A DNA stretch of 64,000 nt from Thalassotalea loyana (GCF_030161435.1 NZ_BSSV01000002.1:1-64000); one strand, 5' to 3'. Counted from the stretch's first letter, positions 29,989-39,681 are shown. The notes: generated by a model not told the origin, from the letters alone. Numbers and translations are program-made.

Positions 29989-30906
29989 CTACTCCCCTAG
30001 CTTGAATTTACTAAGGTCAATTCGATTTGCCATGGCAGTATCAAATAGCTGTTTTACATACTGCTTCTCTTGTTCAGGTAGCGATAGGCGTGGTGCTCGA
30101 GTTAGTTCAGAGCCTCGGCCAGCAAGGAACTCGGCATACTTAATACATTGAACAAGCGTAGGAATCGTGTCGAGTCTCAATAAAGGCAAGAACCATCGCC
30201 AAATTTCGAGGGCTTCTTGATAACGGCCTTGTTCCGCTAATTCAAAAATCGCGACTGATTCGCGCGGGAATACATTGGTTAATCCAGAAATCCAACCAGT
30301 TGCACCCAGCATTAAACTTTCCAACGCAATATCATCAACACCACCAAAAACCGTGTATCTATCGCCAAAAGCACTGAAGAGTTCAGAAATTCTTCGGGTA
30401 TCTTCAGTCGCTTCTTTTACCGCAACAATATTTTGCTCTTCTGCTAGTGTTTTCATTCCCTCAATTGAAACATCAACACCATAAGTAATTGGGTTGTTGT
30501 ATACCATGATGGGTAACGCCGTGTTCCGCGCAACCTGCTGGTAATGATGAATAGCTTCACGCTCCGTCGAACGGTACACCATACCTGGTAAAACCATTAG
30601 GCCATCAATGCCCATTTTTTCAGCATCTTGGCTAAACTCGACGGCAAACTGTGTTGTTGTCTCTGCAACACCTGATATTACAGGTACTCGACCAGCCACA
30701 ACCTCTTTTGCAGCAGCCATGACCTTTCTCTTTTCTTCTGGTCTTAATGAGCAATTCTCACCCACAGTACCATTCACAATAATGCCGTGAACACCTTCAT
30801 TAATGAGGTTATCTAGCATTTGTTGTGTTGTTTCATAATTAACAGAAAAATCTTCATTAAATTGTGTAGTAACGGCTGGATATACGCCTCTCCAGTTAAC
30901 TGACAT
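29989..30906 (-). CDS. Probable 1-pyrroline-4-hydroxy-2-carboxylate deaminase (DapA/NAL superfamily)
   Basis: 305 residues, class I aldolase-like barrel. Features are VNGTVGEN (45-51), the YNNP tyrosine (about 136) and the Schiff-base Lys164 in VAVKEATED. Family members include dihydrodipicolinate synthase, but this operon argues for the deaminase that makes 2-oxoglutarate semialdehyde from 4-hydroxy-pyrroline-2-carboxylate. First gene of the leftward operon; the start lies 44 bp from the central GntR palindrome. Confidence 0.85.
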   Translation of the reverse strand: MSVNWRGVYPAVTTQFNEDFSVNYETTQQMLDNLINEGVHGIIVNGTVGENCSLRPEEKRKVMAAAKEVVAGRVPVISGVAETTTQFAVEFSQDAEKMGIDGLMVLPGMVYRSTEREAIHHYQQVARNTALPIMVYNNPITYGVDVSIEGMKTLAEEQNIVAVKEATEDTRRISELFSAFGDRYTVFGGVDDIALESLMLGATGWISGLTNVFPRESVAIFELAEQGRYQEALEIWRWFLPLLRLDTIPTLVQCIKYAEFLAGRGSELTRAPRLSLPEQEKQYVKQLFDTAMANRIDLSKFKLGE

Positions 30907-30950
30907 CGGTCAACTCCATAATTAGTTATCAATTGCTTGCCATCATAAGT

Positions 30951-30966
30951 ATATTGTATACAATAT
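30951..30966. promoter_or_regulatory. GntR operator between the divergent hydroxyproline operons
   Basis: ATATTGTATACAATAT is a perfect 16-bp palindrome in the 91-bp gap between the leftward deaminase operon and the rightward dehydratase operon. It lies 44 and 31 bp from the two start codons. The same core occurs before gntR and before the transporter gene. Confidence 0.8.
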
Positions 30967-30997
30967 TCAATAAATAATTTAACTGAGTGTTAAAAAG

Positions 30998-32029
30998 ATG
31001 GATTTCAATTTAAAAAACCTAAATCAATTTCAGCAGTTAACTACGCTAGATATGCACACAGAGGGAGAACCATTGCGCATTGTGACAAGTGGTTACCCTC
31101 AAATTATTGGCGATACAATTTTAGAAAAGCGTCGTTTTGTAGAGCGGGAATTGGATCATTTACGCAAAGCATTGATGTTTGAACCACGTGGTCATGCAGA
31201 TATGTACGGCGCACTCATTACAGAGCCATGCACTGAAGATGGTGACTTTGGTATTTTGTTTATGCACAACGAAGGTTACTCAAGCATGTGTGGTCACGGG
31301 ATCATAGCCACAGTAACTGCTGCGATTGAATGTAATGACATTCAGGTATATGAAAACGATGTTGCCACGATAAATATCGATTCACCTGCGGGCCGTATTG
31401 TTGCCTATGGCCAACTTATCGAGGGGAAACCACAAGTTAGCTTCGATTGTGTTTCCTCTTTTGTCGAAGTCACCGACCAGCAAGTCACTATCGAAGGTTT
31501 AGGTAAGGTTGACTACGATATCGCGTTTGGTGGAGCTTATTATGCTTACGTCGATGCCGATAAGCTGGGTTTAAGTTGCGATCCAAATAATGTCGAAAAC
31601 TTAATTCATTTTGGTAGAGCAATCAAAAAAGCAGTTATCGCTGATTATCAACTTCATCACCCGGAACATGACGACCTTTCCTTTTTATACGGAACGATAT
31701 TTACGTCAAGTAAAGTAACCAACCCGACGAGTCATTCTCGCCACGTCTGTATATTTGCGGATGGAGAAGTTGATCGTTCACCAACAGGAACTGGCGTTAG
31801 TGGCCGAATAGCCCTACTTATGCATAAAGAAAATATCGCGATAAATGAAGCGGTAACGATTGAAAGTATACTCTCTACGTCGATGACGGTTTATGGACAT
31901 AAACCACACGAATACTTTAACAAACAGGCGGTTATTCCAAACGTTTCAGGCTCAGCATTCGTTACAGGTCAGCACAGGTTTTTCATAGATAAAACGGATC
32001 CTGTCAATCCCGGCTTCATTTTAAGGTAG
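30998..32029 (+). CDS. Trans-3-hydroxy-L-proline dehydratase (proline racemase family)
   Basis: 343 residues. Cys98 in SSMCGHGIIA is present, but the second catalytic Cys is replaced by Thr263 in RSPTGTGVSG. In this family Cys/Thr marks trans-3-hydroxy-L-proline dehydratases, which give 1-pyrroline-2-carboxylate and water. A paralogue of the epimerase at 28983-29984 with a different active site. First gene of the rightward operon; the next gene starts 8 bp after its stop. Confidence 0.92.
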   Translation: MDFNLKNLNQFQQLTTLDMHTEGEPLRIVTSGYPQIIGDTILEKRRFVERELDHLRKALMFEPRGHADMYGALITEPCTEDGDFGILFMHNEGYSSMCGHGIIATVTAAIECNDIQVYENDVATINIDSPAGRIVAYGQLIEGKPQVSFDCVSSFVEVTDQQVTIEGLGKVDYDIAFGGAYYAYVDADKLGLSCDPNNVENLIHFGRAIKKAVIADYQLHHPEHDDLSFLYGTIFTSSKVTNPTSHSRHVCIFADGEVDRSPTGTGVSGRIALLMHKENIAINEAVTIESILSTSMTVYGHKPHEYFNKQAVIPNVSGSAFVTGQHRFFIDKTDPVNPGFILR

Positions 32030-32037
32030 AAATCAGG

Positions 32038-33276
32038 ATGAAAGGAAATCAGCATGTCGGTGTCATCGGTGGTGGAATTATTGGTCTTTGCACTGCGCTC
32101 AATCTTCAAAAAGAAGGCTTTAAGGTAAGCATTATCGATCGTAAAGGTATTGCAAAAGAATGCTCAAAAGGTAATGCAGGACATTTTGCAACGGAGCAGG
32201 TGTTTCCGTTAGCAGACAAACACCTGCTGCCAAAGATCCCTAAGATGCTGTTGGATCCACTGGGGCCATTTCGTATCAGGCCTAGATATTTTCTAAAGGC
32301 ATTGCCGTGGTTTTTACGATTTATTTGGCAAATGCGTAAACAACCATACGCGCAAAGTACAAAGCAGTTAACCCTATTAAATGAACACTCGATAAACGCA
32401 TATCAAACACTTTTACGTGAATTCGATCTGACGCACTTAATACACTTAAAAGGCAGTTTATTAGTCTTTGAGTCAACATGTCAGGATGAAATTGAACAAA
32501 TAAAATCTCGCTTTGTTGCTCACGGGGTGCCAGCTACGGTGTTAAATAAATCACAGCTAAACGCACTTGAGCCTAATCTATCGGACAACATAACAGCAGC
32601 AATACACTTTGAAACAGGTGGGCATACTACGGATCCAGAAGCACTATGTATTGCCCTAGCACAAGTTTTCATCGAACAAGGAGGTCAGCTAATCATTGAT
32701 GATGTCTCGCGAATTAACACGGGTAATAAGCTGTTGATTAAGACTGAGAGAAGTCACTACGAATTTGACAAACTAGTCATTGCCACTGGCGCTTGGTCAA
32801 AAACACTTGCGAACCAACTAGGCTATAACGTTCCCCTCGATACCGAACGGGGTTATCACCTAATGCTGCCACAAACTAACCTATTAAATCGACCTGTTAC
32901 CTCTGCTGAGCGAAAGTTCATTATGACTCCAATGGCATCAGGCTTGAGACTTGCAGGTACAGTAGAGTTCGCCGGCCTACAGGCGCCCATGAATAATCAA
33001 CGTGCAGAAATACTGCTGCCACATGCTCGAGCGATATTAAAGGAGCATATTCATCCTCCATCAAAAAGTGCGTGGATGGGCTTTAGGCCATCATTGCCTG
33101 ATTCATTACCTGTCATTGGTCAAGCACCGAAGCATAGCAATATATTCTTCGCATTTGGTCATCACCATTTAGGCTTAACCCATGGAGCAATTACTGGGGA
33201 GCTAATCACTCAACAGATAACACAGCAACCAACCACTATTGATTTATCACCCTTTTGTATTAGCAGATTTAACTAG
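32038..33276 (+). CDS. FAD-dependent D-amino-acid dehydrogenase, probable cis-4-hydroxy-D-proline dehydrogenase
   Basis: 412 residues, DadA-like DAO superfamily. The FAD motif is VGVIGGGIIGLCTALNL (7-23), VIATGAWSK is in the middle and WMGFRPSLPDSLPVIG near the C-terminus. In this operon it should oxidise the epimerase product to 1-pyrroline-4-hydroxy-2-carboxylate, passing electrons to the membrane chain. Single-subunit form, unlike the three-subunit LhpBEF type. It lies between the dehydratase and prolidase genes. Confidence 0.87.
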   Translation: MKGNQHVGVIGGGIIGLCTALNLQKEGFKVSIIDRKGIAKECSKGNAGHFATEQVFPLADKHLLPKIPKMLLDPLGPFRIRPRYFLKALPWFLRFIWQMRKQPYAQSTKQLTLLNEHSINAYQTLLREFDLTHLIHLKGSLLVFESTCQDEIEQIKSRFVAHGVPATVLNKSQLNALEPNLSDNITAAIHFETGGHTTDPEALCIALAQVFIEQGGQLIIDDVSRINTGNKLLIKTERSHYEFDKLVIATGAWSKTLANQLGYNVPLDTERGYHLMLPQTNLLNRPVTSAERKFIMTPMASGLRLAGTVEFAGLQAPMNNQRAEILLPHARAILKEHIHPPSKSAWMGFRPSLPDSLPVIGQAPKHSNIFFAFGHHHLGLTHGAITGELITQQITQQPTTIDLSPFCISRFN

Positions 33277-33285
33277 AGAGAGATT

Positions 33286-34599
33286 ATGACACTATACACG
33301 CAACATCTAGAACAACTCCGAACGACATTTAATGAGGGACTAAAACGTGCAAATGTGGATGGCGTTTTAATTTATGCCGGCGAGCAAAAATACCCGTTTC
33401 AAGATGACAATGGTCAAAGAGTTAATATCAACCCATATTTTAAATACTGGCTCCCTTTAACGAGCCAAGTAAAAAGCTTTGTTTATTATGAAGCAAATGA
33501 AAAACCTCGATTATTCCTCTACCAAATCAGTGATTATTGGCACGCTCAGCCAGAAACACCACCTGGTGAATGGCAAGAACACTTTGACCTCACGATCATT
33601 TCAGATCCTCTGGAAGTGAGTAAGCACCTCAACCAACGACTTTCCAATACAGCATTTATTGGTGAAGAAACTGAACTAGCCACCGAGCTTGGTATTAATA
33701 ATGTTAATCCGAGTGCTCTTTTAAATTACATCAACTATCAACGGGCGTATAAATCAGCTTATGAAATTAACAATATGCGTAACGCCAATCAACTTTCGGC
33801 TAAGGCTCATTTAGCGGCAAAAACGGCGTTTTACAATGGTGCTTCAGAACTGGAAATTCATCAGGCCTATTTGGCGGCAATTAATATTCGTGAAAGTGAG
33901 CTACCATACAACAATATCATTGCACTGAATCAACACGGTGCCATATTGCATTACGACCATTACCAAACAACCAAGCCAACGCATTTTAAGTCATTTTTAA
34001 TAGACGCGGGTGCCAGCTTTAATGGTTATCACGCAGATATCAGTAGAACCTATATTGGTGAACAATATGCAAACCATGAGTTCAGTGAGCTCTATCAAGC
34101 CTATCAACAGGAATATGCAGAACTCCTAGGTGAAATTTCGCTAGATAAGTCATACCTAGCGTTTCATGACTCTTCACATCGCCGCATGGCTAAATTATTA
34201 AGTCAATTTGGTTTACTCAACTGCAGTGCCGAAAAAGCTTACGAACATGGTTATAGCCGCGTATTTTTCCCTTGTGGAACGGGTCACTATATTGGCTTGC
34301 AAGTCCACGATATCGGCGGATATTTATCTGAAAATGGTTTGAATGAATCCGTTCGAGATCCGCGTTATCCATTTCTGCGTTTGAATAGACCGATGGAAAA
34401 TAATGTTGTTTTTACTGTAGAGCCAGGTATCTATTTTATCGACATGTTACTTGAACAACATAAGGATAACCCTGACTTTAATTGGTCTAGGATTAATCAC
34501 TTTAAATCTTTTGGTGGCTTTAGAATGGAAGACAGTATTGCAATGGTAAATGGCAAGCCTGAAAACCTAAGTCAGCAGGCTTTTGATGAATTAGCCTAA
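33286..34599 (+). CDS. pepQ: Xaa-Pro dipeptidase (prolidase, PepQ-like)
   Basis: 437 residues, peptidase M24 fold. Metal ligands are visible in FLIDAGASFNGYHADISRTY, GTGHYIGLQVHDIGG, TVEPGIYF and RMEDSIAM. It splits X-Pro and probably X-Hyp dipeptides, releasing imino acids to the enzymes encoded upstream. Cytoplasmic, no signal peptide. Last gene of the rightward operon, 9 bp after the dehydrogenase. Shares a bidirectional terminator with the convergent lipoprotein gene. Confidence 0.93.
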   Translation: MTLYTQHLEQLRTTFNEGLKRANVDGVLIYAGEQKYPFQDDNGQRVNINPYFKYWLPLTSQVKSFVYYEANEKPRLFLYQISDYWHAQPETPPGEWQEHFDLTIISDPLEVSKHLNQRLSNTAFIGEETELATELGINNVNPSALLNYINYQRAYKSAYEINNMRNANQLSAKAHLAAKTAFYNGASELEIHQAYLAAINIRESELPYNNIIALNQHGAILHYDHYQTTKPTHFKSFLIDAGASFNGYHADISRTYIGEQYANHEFSELYQAYQQEYAELLGEISLDKSYLAFHDSSHRRMAKLLSQFGLLNCSAEKAYEHGYSRVFFPCGTGHYIGLQVHDIGGYLSENGLNESVRDPRYPFLRLNRPMENNVVFTVEPGIYFIDMLLEQHKDNPDFNWSRINHFKSFGGFRMEDSIAMVNGKPENLSQQAFDELA

Positions 34600-34603
34600 C
34601 AAT

Positions 34604-34632
34604 AAAAAAGAGCGATAAGTCGCTCTTTTTTT
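34604..34632. terminator. Bidirectional terminator between pepQ and the lipoprotein gene
   Basis: Arms AAAAAAGAGCGA (34604-34615) and TCGCTCTTTTTT (34620-34631), loop TAAG. It has runs of A and T on either side. Confidence 0.92.
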
Positions 34633-34639
34633 TATCAGT

Positions 34640-35602
34640 TTAAAGCGTTTCTAACCAACGATGAAAATCATCGTCCATCGACGTCCCCCACTCTAGTATC
34701 AACGCTTGATACCGAGGAAAGTCACCTTGTCGGGTAAAGAATAACATTTGCTCAACTTTATCTCGTTGTTGCTCCATCATGTAACGCGCGGCTAGATAGC
34801 CCCAGCGATAAACTTTATCGACATTCCAACCATCACCAGAGTTATACAAAAGCTCACTCAATGAATAGGTTTTATCCTTGGCCAATGCAATCGCTTTTGG
34901 GTTATCTTCCATATGTGCAACATATTCGGCGATTCCTTCCGTCCACCAGGTTAAATAAGGTGGCTTAGGCGCTGGTTTTAAACAATATTCAGGCCCCGCA
35001 TGGTTGTCATGCAAACCCGCACAAAAGTCACCGTAGTTGTTGTAACGCCCATCTAAGTAATGAACAAATTCATGATTTAGATTCCAGACTTCACCATTTC
35101 TCAAGTAAGCGACATATTCTGCGCTGTTATCTTCTAAATGTGGCAAGCCCTCTAAGTACATTCCACCATTGTTTGAAGGTACATCAAAGTGTTTTGTGAC
35201 ATAGGCTACATAGTCGTCTTTACTGGCGTAGATATTCGCACGAAGTACCGTGTTATGGTCATGCAACACTGGTTTATTTTGGCGCTCAAACAGGCGGTGA
35301 AATCGCTGTTCAGTGGACAGCAATAAACGACAAGAATCCGCAATATTTTGCTCCGTCATTTGCTGATAACGTAGGCTTAAGTTGTCGGCACATTGGTGAG
35401 TTCCTGACAGTATTTTATCAATTTCAGGTTTGTTGCGAACCCACGCGGGCTGATACGTCTCGCCCTCTCTTACAACATTGCCCGTCGCAAGTACTATATT
35501 CTCAGATACCGGCGACGCGGCTTTCTCTTCTACGGTTGTTTGAACTGAGTCATCACACGCCATTACACCTAATGGTAATGCCAACATTACTAACTTTTTC
35601 AT
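34640..35602 (-). CDS. Collagenase-like (peptidase M9 type) gluzincin lipoprotein
   Basis: 320 residues. The signal peptide ends in a lipobox-like VMAC (Cys16), so the protein is probably membrane-anchored. The zinc motif is NHEFVHYLDGRYNNYG (His177, Glu178, His181) with the third ligand Glu222 in WWTEGIAEYVAH. These two blocks strongly resemble the catalytic core of Vibrio/Clostridium M9 collagenases, but the large activator domain and the collagen-binding domains are missing. It could act on collagen peptides rather than fibres. Last gene of the leftward transporter operon, 63 bp after pepP. Asp at +2 and +3 after Cys is noted. Confidence 0.78.
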   Translation of the reverse strand: MKKLVMLALPLGVMACDDSVQTTVEEKAASPVSENIVLATGNVVREGETYQPAWVRNKPEIDKILSGTHQCADNLSLRYQQMTEQNIADSCRLLLSTEQRFHRLFERQNKPVLHDHNTVLRANIYASKDDYVAYVTKHFDVPSNNGGMYLEGLPHLEDNSAEYVAYLRNGEVWNLNHEFVHYLDGRYNNYGDFCAGLHDNHAGPEYCLKPAPKPPYLTWWTEGIAEYVAHMEDNPKAIALAKDKTYSLSELLYNSGDGWNVDKVYRWGYLAARYMMEQQRDKVEQMLFFTRQGDFPRYQALILEWGTSMDDDFHRWLETL

Positions 35603-35665
35603 TATTATTGTTTCTCCGAATTAACCTAACAAATGGGCTTCCTTGCTCATTTATTAGAGGGAAGG

Positions 35666-36967
35666 TTAGGTTTGCATAAAAGTTTCAATCTGCGAGATTG
35701 TTCTAGGTAAGCTAATCGACAGGTTTTCATGACCTGTATCGGTAACTAAAATATCGTCTTCTAATCGGATGCCCATGCCACGAAAGTGCTTTTGTACATT
35801 CATACAACTTTCCGGAAAATAAAGCCCAGGTTCGATGGTGAAAATCATATTTTTCTCTAGCTCGACCCATTGGCCATGTTCATCGTGATAACTACCAACA
35901 TCATGAACATCTAAACCAAGCCAATGTCCTGTTTTGTGCAGTGAATACTGCTGAAATAGCGATTTTTCGAAAATCTCATCAACACTTGCATCAATCACCT
36001 TAAGATCATGAAGGCCTATCGCTAGCTCACGCATGGCTGCAGGATAAATATCCCCCCAGCTGGCTCCAGGTTTCACTTTGCTGATACCTGCTTCTAACGC
36101 GTTAAGTACAACTTGATAAAGCTCTTTTTGAGGTGTAGAAAATTGTCCGTTTACCGGGTATGTTCTGGTGATATCGGCCGTGTAATATTGATAATCAGCG
36201 CCAGCGTCTATCAACAATAATTCACCATCTTTAAGACGTGCCGTGTTTTGGGAGTAATGCAAACAACACGCATTGTTACCTGCAGCAACGATTGATGGAT
36301 AGCCAACATCTTGACAACCAAACACACTGGCCTGTTGCATAAATAACGCGGCCAATTCGTTTTCTGTTATTCCCGGCTTTGTTGCTCGCATAACCGCTTG
36401 ATGCGCCACAACTGAGGCATCAACAGCCTGACGAATTAACGCTATCTCATGCTCATCTTTAACTCTTCGCTTTTGCTGAATATACGGGAGTGCACTGTGG
36501 AGTTGCTTGAATATTTTTGGCTCATCGAACTTCGCCTGCTTCCTTTGACCATCAAGCCAATGGAAAATATGTTCATGAAACCTGCCTTGCTCGTCGGACA
36601 AATAGATATGCTTTCGATGACCCAACAATCGTGGCAACTCTTGATGGAGTGCTGCAATATCAAAGGCGGCGTCAGCACCATATTGTTCAATTGCTCCTTG
36701 TTGGCCTGCTCTCGCGGCAAACCATACCTCTTGAAATTCATCTTTAGGTTGATTGAACATCACAAAGGGTTGATCACTATTGGGGCGTAATACAGCGACA
36801 GCATCAGGCTCCGCATACCCGGTAAGGTAGTAAAAGTCATGATCTTGTCGAAATGGAAAAAGAATATTCTTATTTCTCACTTTTTCTGTATTGCCAACCA
36901 ATATAACAACTGCATCTTGTTCAATTGATGCGAGAAATTGGTTACGACGTTGTTGATAAATATTCAT
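35666..36967 (-). CDS. pepP: Xaa-Pro aminopeptidase (PepP-like)
   Basis: 433 residues, M24B metallopeptidase. The N-terminal AMP_N domain (YQQRRNQFL, FRQDHDFYYLTGY) precedes the catalytic domain with ligands in LLIDAGADYQYYTADITRTY, TGHWLGLDVHDVG, TIEPGLYFP and RLEDDILV. It removes N-terminal residues before proline. Its start overlaps the preceding gene's stop by 4 bp. With PepQ and the transporter it completes breakdown of proline-rich peptides. Confidence 0.93.
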   Translation of the reverse strand: MNIYQQRRNQFLASIEQDAVVILVGNTEKVRNKNILFPFRQDHDFYYLTGYAEPDAVAVLRPNSDQPFVMFNQPKDEFQEVWFAARAGQQGAIEQYGADAAFDIAALHQELPRLLGHRKHIYLSDEQGRFHEHIFHWLDGQRKQAKFDEPKIFKQLHSALPYIQQKRRVKDEHEIALIRQAVDASVVAHQAVMRATKPGITENELAALFMQQASVFGCQDVGYPSIVAAGNNACCLHYSQNTARLKDGELLLIDAGADYQYYTADITRTYPVNGQFSTPQKELYQVVLNALEAGISKVKPGASWGDIYPAAMRELAIGLHDLKVIDASVDEIFEKSLFQQYSLHKTGHWLGLDVHDVGSYHDEHGQWVELEKNMIFTIEPGLYFPESCMNVQKHFRGMGIRLEDDILVTDTGHENLSISLPRTISQIETFMQT

Positions 36968-37917
36968 GAATTGCCCTCTAATTTCGAGACAAGTAGTTGG
37001 GCGGCTGCAAGGTCTTCAAGCGCATGCCCAACGGATTTGAAAAAAGTGATGTCAGTTGGTTGCCTTAAAAAGTGCGTATCTTTTCGAGCTAACGCGAATA
37101 AATCGGCTTCTATATCTTCAGGTTTAATGATTTGCTTACTTAGCGGAATTGCTAAATCGCCCGTTTCTTTTAATGCGCCTTGTAAGTTATCAACCACGAT
37201 TCGGCTTCGTAATAAGCATTCATCATCTGCTTCACGCATATCAGGGCGATATGCACCAACCATATCAAGGTGTTGACCCGGCTTTAGCCATGTGCCACTT
37301 ATTAGTGGCTCAATGCTCATCGTTGCACAGGAGACAATATCAACAAACGCTATCGCCTCACTGATGTCTTCAACCACCGTTGCTTGCACCGGTAAATGGC
37401 TGATTTTCTTTAATACCTGTTTAGCTTTTTGAATGTCTCGGCCCCAAACAAAGATCTGCTCTATCGGCCGAACCGAGCAATGCGCTTCGATCAGCTCACT
37501 AGACAAAGTTCCTGTGCCTATCATCAATAACGATCGACTGTTTTCACGCGATAAAAAGCGACTCGCCAATGCCGAAGCAGCTGCAGTGCGCTTTGCAGTT
37601 AAGCTGGGTGCGTCAATCGTGGCTTTCACTTCGCCTGTGACAGCATTGATTAATACATAGATCCCCTTTATCGAGGGTAAATCAAATTTATAGCTTTCAG
37701 GAACCACCGTAACTAGCTTAACGCCAATATCTTCACCGACTTGCCATGAAGGCATCATTAGCAAGGTCGTTTCTCGTTCACTCACAGGGTTTGGTATATC
37801 AAAATGCTGACGTAGAGGTGTTTCAATGTCACTGGCAAATGCGTGTTCAAGTTTATTGATCAGTTCTACATAGCCCAATTGGCTACGGACCTGTTGTGCA
37901 GAAATAATATTACTCAT
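36964..37917 (-). CDS. Ornithine cyclodeaminase/mu-crystallin family, probable 1-pyrroline-2-carboxylate reductase
   Basis: 317 residues. The family block PSLTAKRTAAASALASRFLS and the NAD(P) motif MIGTGTLSSELI (near residue 132) are clear. True ornithine cyclodeaminases, alanine dehydrogenases and ketimine reductases share this fold. Beside a trans-3-hydroxyproline dehydratase the best reading is reduction of 1-pyrroline-2-carboxylate to L-proline. It lies 2 bp after the transporter gene and overlaps pepP by 4 bp. Confidence 0.82.
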   Translation of the reverse strand: MSNIISAQQVRSQLGYVELINKLEHAFASDIETPLRQHFDIPNPVSERETTLLMMPSWQVGEDIGVKLVTVVPESYKFDLPSIKGIYVLINAVTGEVKATIDAPSLTAKRTAAASALASRFLSRENSRSLLMIGTGTLSSELIEAHCSVRPIEQIFVWGRDIQKAKQVLKKISHLPVQATVVEDISEAIAFVDIVSCATMSIEPLISGTWLKPGQHLDMVGAYRPDMREADDECLLRSRIVVDNLQGALKETGDLAIPLSKQIIKPEDIEADLFALARKDTHFLRQPTDITFFKSVGHALEDLAAAQLLVSKLEGNS

Positions 37918-37919
37918 GT

Positions 37920-39629
37920 TTAACTACCTGTATCAGAAACAGCGCCTTTGATTTCAAAAGCATTCGATTGGACATAGCGACGATTAAACCAAATCAGCCC
38001 TATGCTTGTAACAACACCGACAATGGCAAATAGCGCCCACATGAGTTCAGGCCTATTCATAGATTTAGCGAGCTCACCATAAGCCCAACCTGAGATTAAA
38101 CCTGCAAACAGAAAGCCTAACGCCATTGAGACAAAGTAATACCCCATGTACAGCGCTGACTGTGATTTAGGCGCTATGCTGGCAACATATTCCTGGCTTT
38201 TAGGTGAAGTGATCATTTCGCCAAATGCCATCATTAACACAGCTAACACAACGACAGCTCCACCCACAGGCGCACTATCAGCTAAAATGGCAACAACACA
38301 ACCAAGACTAAAAACAATCACACCAGCAAATAGCACATTGATCTCTTTGAATTTCTGACACACGTAGCTCACGGCTATTTGACAAATCACAATAGCCAAA
38401 AAGTCTAAATTAATAATGTACTCAGGATTAATTTGACGGTATTGGCTTATCCACTTGTCTGCCAGTGTTGATACTGCCTGAGGATCTGGCTGAGGTCCGA
38501 GTAATAGCAATCCTTGTTGAATTTCAGCGATAGGCACTCTGACTTTTAAGTGAATAAGTTCATCAAAAGCAACGCTCGCGCTCGTACCAGAGACCGCAAG
38601 TTGTTGAATGTGTTCAACAAGCGCCTCTTTATTTACGAATGCAAGAAAACTGACTAAGCCCTCACCTAATGGCGCAATCGCGTTAACCAAATCCGTCGTA
38701 TCAACAAAGTCCCGGATATATAAAGGCATGGTATAAAACAGCTGCATGTAGATGGTCCAAAAACCCGTTAAAATCACCAAATAAAGCGCAAATGGTGCAT
38801 TACTGACCTTGACAGGTTGTCGATACCATAATGTTGACTGGTTAACGAATAGCTTTTCCCAGATGGCATTGATAACTAACCAAGCAGCAACAAATGCAAC
38901 CGCCTGGCCATAACTAATAAAGCTAGAACCTGCTAACATCAGCAACACAATGCACGGGAAGATCAACAAGGCAAATCGCGCATTCCCTAATATTTGCTGA
39001 GCTTGCTTTAAGGTTTTTGCAAAACTGCCACTTGCCTTCGATTGGCTGGTTGGTGAGCGATAGAAAAAAACAGCTGGCAATAAGTTAATTAAGATCCATA
39101 ACGCAGACATCATAAACACCGCGTCCCAACTGATTGCTCTGACATAACCTGCGACAAGTGGTCCAATAAAACCACCGATATTTACCATGGTGTAGAAAAT
39201 ACCAAATCCTAACCCCCTATTTTTGTCATTTGTACAGTGGCTAATCGTACCGACAACAACAGGTTTAAAGCATGCCGCGCCAATAGCTACCGCTGAAAAC
39301 GCGATAAAAAAGCTACTAAAACTCGACGCTTGTCCGAGCAAATAATAGCTGGGAGCCATGATCAGGAACGAAATAATAAACATTTTCCTGTAGCCATAAC
39401 GGTCGGCTAATGCCCCTGTAATTACAGGAAGTAAGTAAAGAAAGAATGGAATGATCCCCTGCAGCGCGCCGCGTTGCTCTTCCGTAAAACCAACCCCACC
39501 TTGCGCAACCGGCGTTGTCATATACAAAGAAGATAAAGTGAAAAAGCCATACCATGCCAAACGTTCAAATATCTCCATGGTATTGGCAACATAAAACGCA
39601 CTCGGAAAAGACCAAACTGATTTACTCAT
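37920..39629 (-). CDS. POT/PTR family proton-coupled peptide transporter with an extra loop domain
   Basis: 569 residues, about 12-14 membrane helices. The POT signature EIFERLAWYGFF (19-30) matches ExxERFxYYG, and the second helix region has LADRYGYRKMF. Imports di/tripeptides with protons. Residues about 307-400, between YIRDF and INPEYIINLDF, form a roughly 95-residue soluble insert where POT proteins usually have a short loop. First gene of the four-gene leftward operon transporter - reductase - pepP - lipoprotein. The GntR palindrome lies 39 bp upstream of its ATG. Confidence 0.87.
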   Translation of the reverse strand: MSKSVWSFPSAFYVANTMEIFERLAWYGFFTLSSLYMTTPVAQGGVGFTEEQRGALQGIIPFFLYLLPVITGALADRYGYRKMFIISFLIMAPSYYLLGQASSFSSFFIAFSAVAIGAACFKPVVVGTISHCTNDKNRGLGFGIFYTMVNIGGFIGPLVAGYVRAISWDAVFMMSALWILINLLPAVFFYRSPTSQSKASGSFAKTLKQAQQILGNARFALLIFPCIVLLMLAGSSFISYGQAVAFVAAWLVINAIWEKLFVNQSTLWYRQPVKVSNAPFALYLVILTGFWTIYMQLFYTMPLYIRDFVDTTDLVNAIAPLGEGLVSFLAFVNKEALVEHIQQLAVSGTSASVAFDELIHLKVRVPIAEIQQGLLLLGPQPDPQAVSTLADKWISQYRQINPEYIINLDFLAIVICQIAVSYVCQKFKEINVLFAGVIVFSLGCVVAILADSAPVGGAVVVLAVLMMAFGEMITSPKSQEYVASIAPKSQSALYMGYYFVSMALGFLFAGLISGWAYGELAKSMNRPELMWALFAIVGVVTSIGLIWFNRRYVQSNAFEIKGAVSDTGS

Positions 39630-39667
39630 TTTTGTTTATTTTTTATTAGTAAATGATGGAAACAGAT

Positions 39668-39681
39668 TATTGTATACAATA
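39668..39681. promoter_or_regulatory. GntR operator before the transporter operon
   Basis: TATTGTATACAATA is a perfect 14-bp palindrome, identical to the core of the site at 30951-30966. It places the peptide uptake and peptidase genes under the same regulator. Confidence 0.8.
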
